From: Oscillibacter sp.
Lineage (GTDB): Bacteria > Bacillota > Clostridia > Oscillospirales > Oscillospiraceae
Direction of reading: 5' to 3'
Assembly (NCBI GenBank): GCA_020025415.1
Contig: JAHHSB010000012.1
Location: 1 to 16,806, forward strand
DNA length: 16,806 nt
Shown here: positions 15,028-16,806 of the stretch, one piece after another
Layout: each line of letters begins with the position of its first letter
How positions within the stretch are numbered: the first letter of the stretch is position 1
Notes under the pieces: model-generated
Databases searched by the model: none
Told to the model about the DNA's origin: nothing
The model's input: only the letters and a program-made list of their open reading frames with translations
Translations under genes and position numbers: made by a program

Positions 15028-16200
15028 ATGGAAAATCAATTGCGGCGGACCTGGGCGGAGATCGACCTGGATTGCCTGGCAGATAATTATGAGAAACTCC
15101 GCGCCCGGATGGGAGAAAAGAGCAAGTTCCTGGGCGTGGTGAAAGCGGACGCTTACGGGCACGGTGCGGTCCGGGTGGCCAAAAAGCTGGAACAGCTGGG
15201 CGCGGAATATCTGGCTGTGTCCAATGTAGAAGAGGCGGAAGAGCTGCGCTGTGCGGGGGTCTCCCTGCCGCTGCTGCTGCTGGGCTATACACCGGCGGAG
15301 ATGACCCCGGCCCTGATCGCCAACAATGTGACCCAGGATGTGCCCTCGCTGGAGATGGCCCGGGCCTATTCCCAGGCGGCGGGCCGCTGCGACGGAACGC
15401 TGCGGGTACACCTGAAGCTGGATACGGGCATGGGCCGGCTGGGTTTTCAGTGTGATGAGGCCCACTTCCAGAAGAGCCTGGAGGAGATTCTGGAGGCTAT
15501 GAAATTGCCCCGCCTGAACTGGGAAGGGGTGTTCATGCACTTCTGCGTGGCCGACGAGCCGGGGAATCCCGACAGTGTGGCCTTTACCCATACCCAGTAC
15601 CGGCGTTTTACCCGGATGATCGAAGAGGTAGAGCGCCGCTCCGGCGTTACCTTTGCCATCCACCATTGCAACAACAGCGGCGGCGTGGCTTACTATCCTC
15701 AGTACGGCTGGGATATGTGCCGTCCGGGCATTTTGCTCTACGGCACCGAGCAGATGTCGGCGGAGCTGGGCCTGCAGTCGGTGATGACACTCAAGTCGGT
15801 GCTGGGGCCTATCAAAGAGTATGAAGACGGGACTTCCGTCAGCTATGGGCGCACCTATTACGCTCGGGGGCGCCGCCGGCTGGGGGTGTTGCCCGTGGGC
15901 TATGCTGACGGATTGTTCCGCTGCCTGTCCAACCGCTGGGCGGTGATGACGCCCCAGGGGCCCGCTCCCATCCGGGGCCGGATCTGCATGGATATGTGCA
16001 TGGTGGATCTGACGGAGCTGCCCGATGTAGGCACCGGAGATGAAGTGGTGGTGTTCGGCGGAACCAACCCGGTGGAGGATATGGCTGCCGCCGCTGGGAC
16101 CATCAGTTATGAGTTGCTGTGCGCTGTTTCCAAGCGGGTTCCCCGGGCTTATATGGAGCATGGGGAGCGGGTCGCCTGGGAGCTGCCGGGCTGCCGCTGA
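15028..16200 (+). CDS. alr: Alanine racemase
   Basis: Alr is a cytoplasmic PLP enzyme that makes D-alanine from L-alanine for peptidoglycan. The 390-residue length is standard. Lys39 in VVKADAYGHG is the PLP-binding catalytic lysine on the TIM barrel, and Tyr273 in VSYGRTYY is the opposite catalytic base. RPGILLYG, PVGYADG and the C-terminal GRICMDMCMVD are further family signatures. ATG at 15028 is preceded by GGGAGG (15009-15014) with a rather long 13-base spacer. No clear promoter is seen in the 85 bases after the lipoprotein gene, so it probably belongs to the nnr cluster. A 7-base-pair hairpin (16191-16197 with 16202-16208) overlaps its stop codon but lacks a T run. Confidence 0.96.
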   Translation: MENQLRRTWAEIDLDCLADNYEKLRARMGEKSKFLGVVKADAYGHGAVRVAKKLEQLGAEYLAVSNVEEAEELRCAGVSLPLLLLGYTPAEMTPALIANNVTQDVPSLEMARAYSQAAGRCDGTLRVHLKLDTGMGRLGFQCDEAHFQKSLEEILEAMKLPRLNWEGVFMHFCVADEPGNPDSVAFTHTQYRRFTRMIEEVERRSGVTFAIHHCNNSGGVAYYPQYGWDMCRPGILLYGTEQMSAELGLQSVMTLKSVLGPIKEYEDGTSVSYGRTYYARGRRRLGVLPVGYADGLFRCLSNRWAVMTPQGPAPIRGRICMDMCMVDLTELPDVGTGDEVVVFGGTNPVEDMAAAAGTISYELLCAVSKRVPRAYMEHGERVAWELPGCR

Positions 16201-16376
16201 GGCGGCAGGCACTTTGCCGGAGGCTGCGGCATAGAATACTGCGGGGCTTGTAAGCGCCGGAAGGATTCCTTTGCCGGAGTATAAATTCCGCGGCTGCGTG
16301 GGAGAATGAAAGTGGCCTCACCGATCAGGCTGTTCTGAACGGTGACGGGTACTTCTTTCGGCGGAGTGTGAACTGA
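16201..16376 (+). other. alr-mazF gap without a recognisable mazE antitoxin gene
   Basis: In related Firmicutes the antitoxin gene mazE/ndoAI occupies this place. Reading all three plus-strand frames, I find only a 10-codon ATG frame (16306-16338), and an open stretch of about 40 codons (16254-16376) without ATG, GTG or TTG near its beginning. Neither resembles a ribbon-helix-helix or AbrB antitoxin. A direct repeat TTTGCCGGAG occurs at 16213-16222 and 16270-16279. No convincing promoter was found. Confidence 0.6.
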
Positions 16377-16745
16377 GTGGATACGAGTGTTAGACGCGGT
16401 GACATCTATTATGCCGACCTGTCCCCTGTGGTGGGGAGTGAGCAGGGCGGCGTCCGTCCCGTACTGATTATTCAGAACGATACTGGGAACCGATACAGCC
16501 CCACCGTGATTGCGGCGGCCATCACCTCTCAGATGGGGAAGGCCCGCCTGCCGACCCATATTGACCTGCCCGTTACGGAGAACAGTGGATTGACCAAACA
16601 CTCCATGGTTCTGCTGGAACAGGTGAGAACGTTGGACAAACGCCGCCTGCGGGAGCGTATGGGACATGTGGAAGAGCCGGTGATGGAGAAGATCGACGCT
16701 GCCATCGCCGTGAGCTTCGGCCTGCATCGGGATCAGTTGGTTTAA
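16377..16745 (+). CDS. mazF: MazF/EndoA (PemK-family) mRNA interferase toxin
   Basis: The 122-residue product has the hallmark MazF N-terminus RRGDIYYADLSPVVGSEQGG, followed by VRPVLIIQND and AAAITSQ, with the catalytic pair Arg27 and Thr50 equivalent to Arg25 and Thr48 of Bacillus EndoA. These toxins cut single-stranded mRNA at short motifs (UACAU for the Bacillus enzyme); the target of this one is unknown. GTG at 16377 is the only usable start: it directly follows an in-frame TGA and has GCGGAG about 10 bases upstream. It lies 176 bases after alr, the usual place for ndoA. No mazE is visible before it. The C-terminus (HRDQLV) extends slightly beyond the Bacillus protein, and the last codons are part of the inverted repeat at the right edge. 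Confidence 0.95.
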   Translation: MDTSVRRGDIYYADLSPVVGSEQGGVRPVLIIQNDTGNRYSPTVIAAAITSQMGKARLPTHIDLPVTENSGLTKHSMVLLEQVRTLDKRRLRERMGHVEEPVMEKIDAAIAVSFGLHRDQLV

Positions 16746-16806
16746 GTCCGTCCCGCGGAAAAGAATACATAGTATCCTTTTCCGCGGGACGGACTTAAAC
16801 CAACTG
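16734..16806 (+). repeat. Long near-perfect inverted repeat at the right edge, overlapping the mazF end
   Basis: Bases 16734-16768 are the reverse complement of 16772-16806 with one mismatch (16764/16776) and a 3-base loop ATA. The outer 30 base pairs (16734-16763 with 16777-16806) are perfect and run to the last base of the window, so the repeat may continue. The inner part (GTCCGTCCCGCGG arm) could be the mazF terminator. However, the arms also copy the last three mazF sense codons and its stop in inverted form, and no T run follows within the window. Confidence 0.9.

Noticed and set aside
16191..16208. Hairpin overlapping the alr stop codon as a terminator
   Set aside because: Only 7 base pairs and no T run follows; may be chance in GC-rich sequence.
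14920..16212. Minus-strand open frame (430 codons) antisense to alr
   Set aside because: Histidine, glutamine and proline rich shadow of alr codons, with no motif; alr is certain on the other strand.
16254..16376. Open stretch before mazF as a possible mazE antitoxin
   Set aside because: No start codon near its beginning, only about 40 codons, and no ribbon-helix-helix or AbrB-like pattern.

Overview
The window reads as chromosomal DNA from a GC-rich member of the Clostridia, most likely an Oscillospiraceae-type gut bacterium. This is an inference from protein character, gene order and the T-box leader; I have not tested the taxonomy. Most of the content is housekeeping and cell-envelope genes. 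I see no CRISPR array, prophage, defence island, tRNA or rRNA. The window starts inside a gene and ends inside a perfect inverted repeat, so it may be a whole short contig.

Layout, plus strand, 1-4558: the tail of an M19 membrane dipeptidase, then a sigma-A-type promoter (130-158). This drives a tight operon of two M16-family proteins (YmfF-like without a zinc motif, and YmfH-like with HYLEH), lgt (lipoprotein diacylglyceryl transferase) and folD. Stop/start overlaps or very short gaps link all four. Between folD and the convergent minus-strand block lies a decayed, internally deleted IS3-family remnant (about 4590-4771). Its long terminal hairpin may now end folD transcription.

Minus strand, 12532-4920: a PgaB/IcaB-type polysaccharide deacetylase lipoprotein (10862-12532); a T-box controlled pheS-pheT operon (promoter 10792-10820, leader 10553-10785, genes 10493-6754, terminator); a stand-alone ireB-family gene with its own promoter and two terminators; and a two-gene unit with an unrecognised 100-residue protein followed by a secreted SH3b-SH3b-NlpC/P60 cell-wall hydrolase.

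Plus strand, 12662-16806, divergent from the deacetylase: a promoter, then nnr (NAD(P)H-hydrate repair), a lipoprotein in the place of ydcC, alr (alanine racemase) and a mazF/ndoA toxin. This is the Firmicutes ydcC-alr-mazEF neighbourhood, but no recognisable mazE antitoxin lies between alr and mazF.

Functional themes: peptidoglycan and envelope (Lgt, two predicted lipoproteins that would be its substrates, alanine racemase, NlpC/P60 hydrolase, IreB), translation (PheST, MazF, possibly YmfFH via EF-P modification) and one-carbon or cofactor metabolism (FolD, Nnr). The most unusual points are an extra domain of about 105 residues in PheT that looks like a second copy of its OB-fold tRNA-binding domain, the apparently antitoxin-less mazF, the IS3 remnant, and the fold-back palindrome at the right edge.
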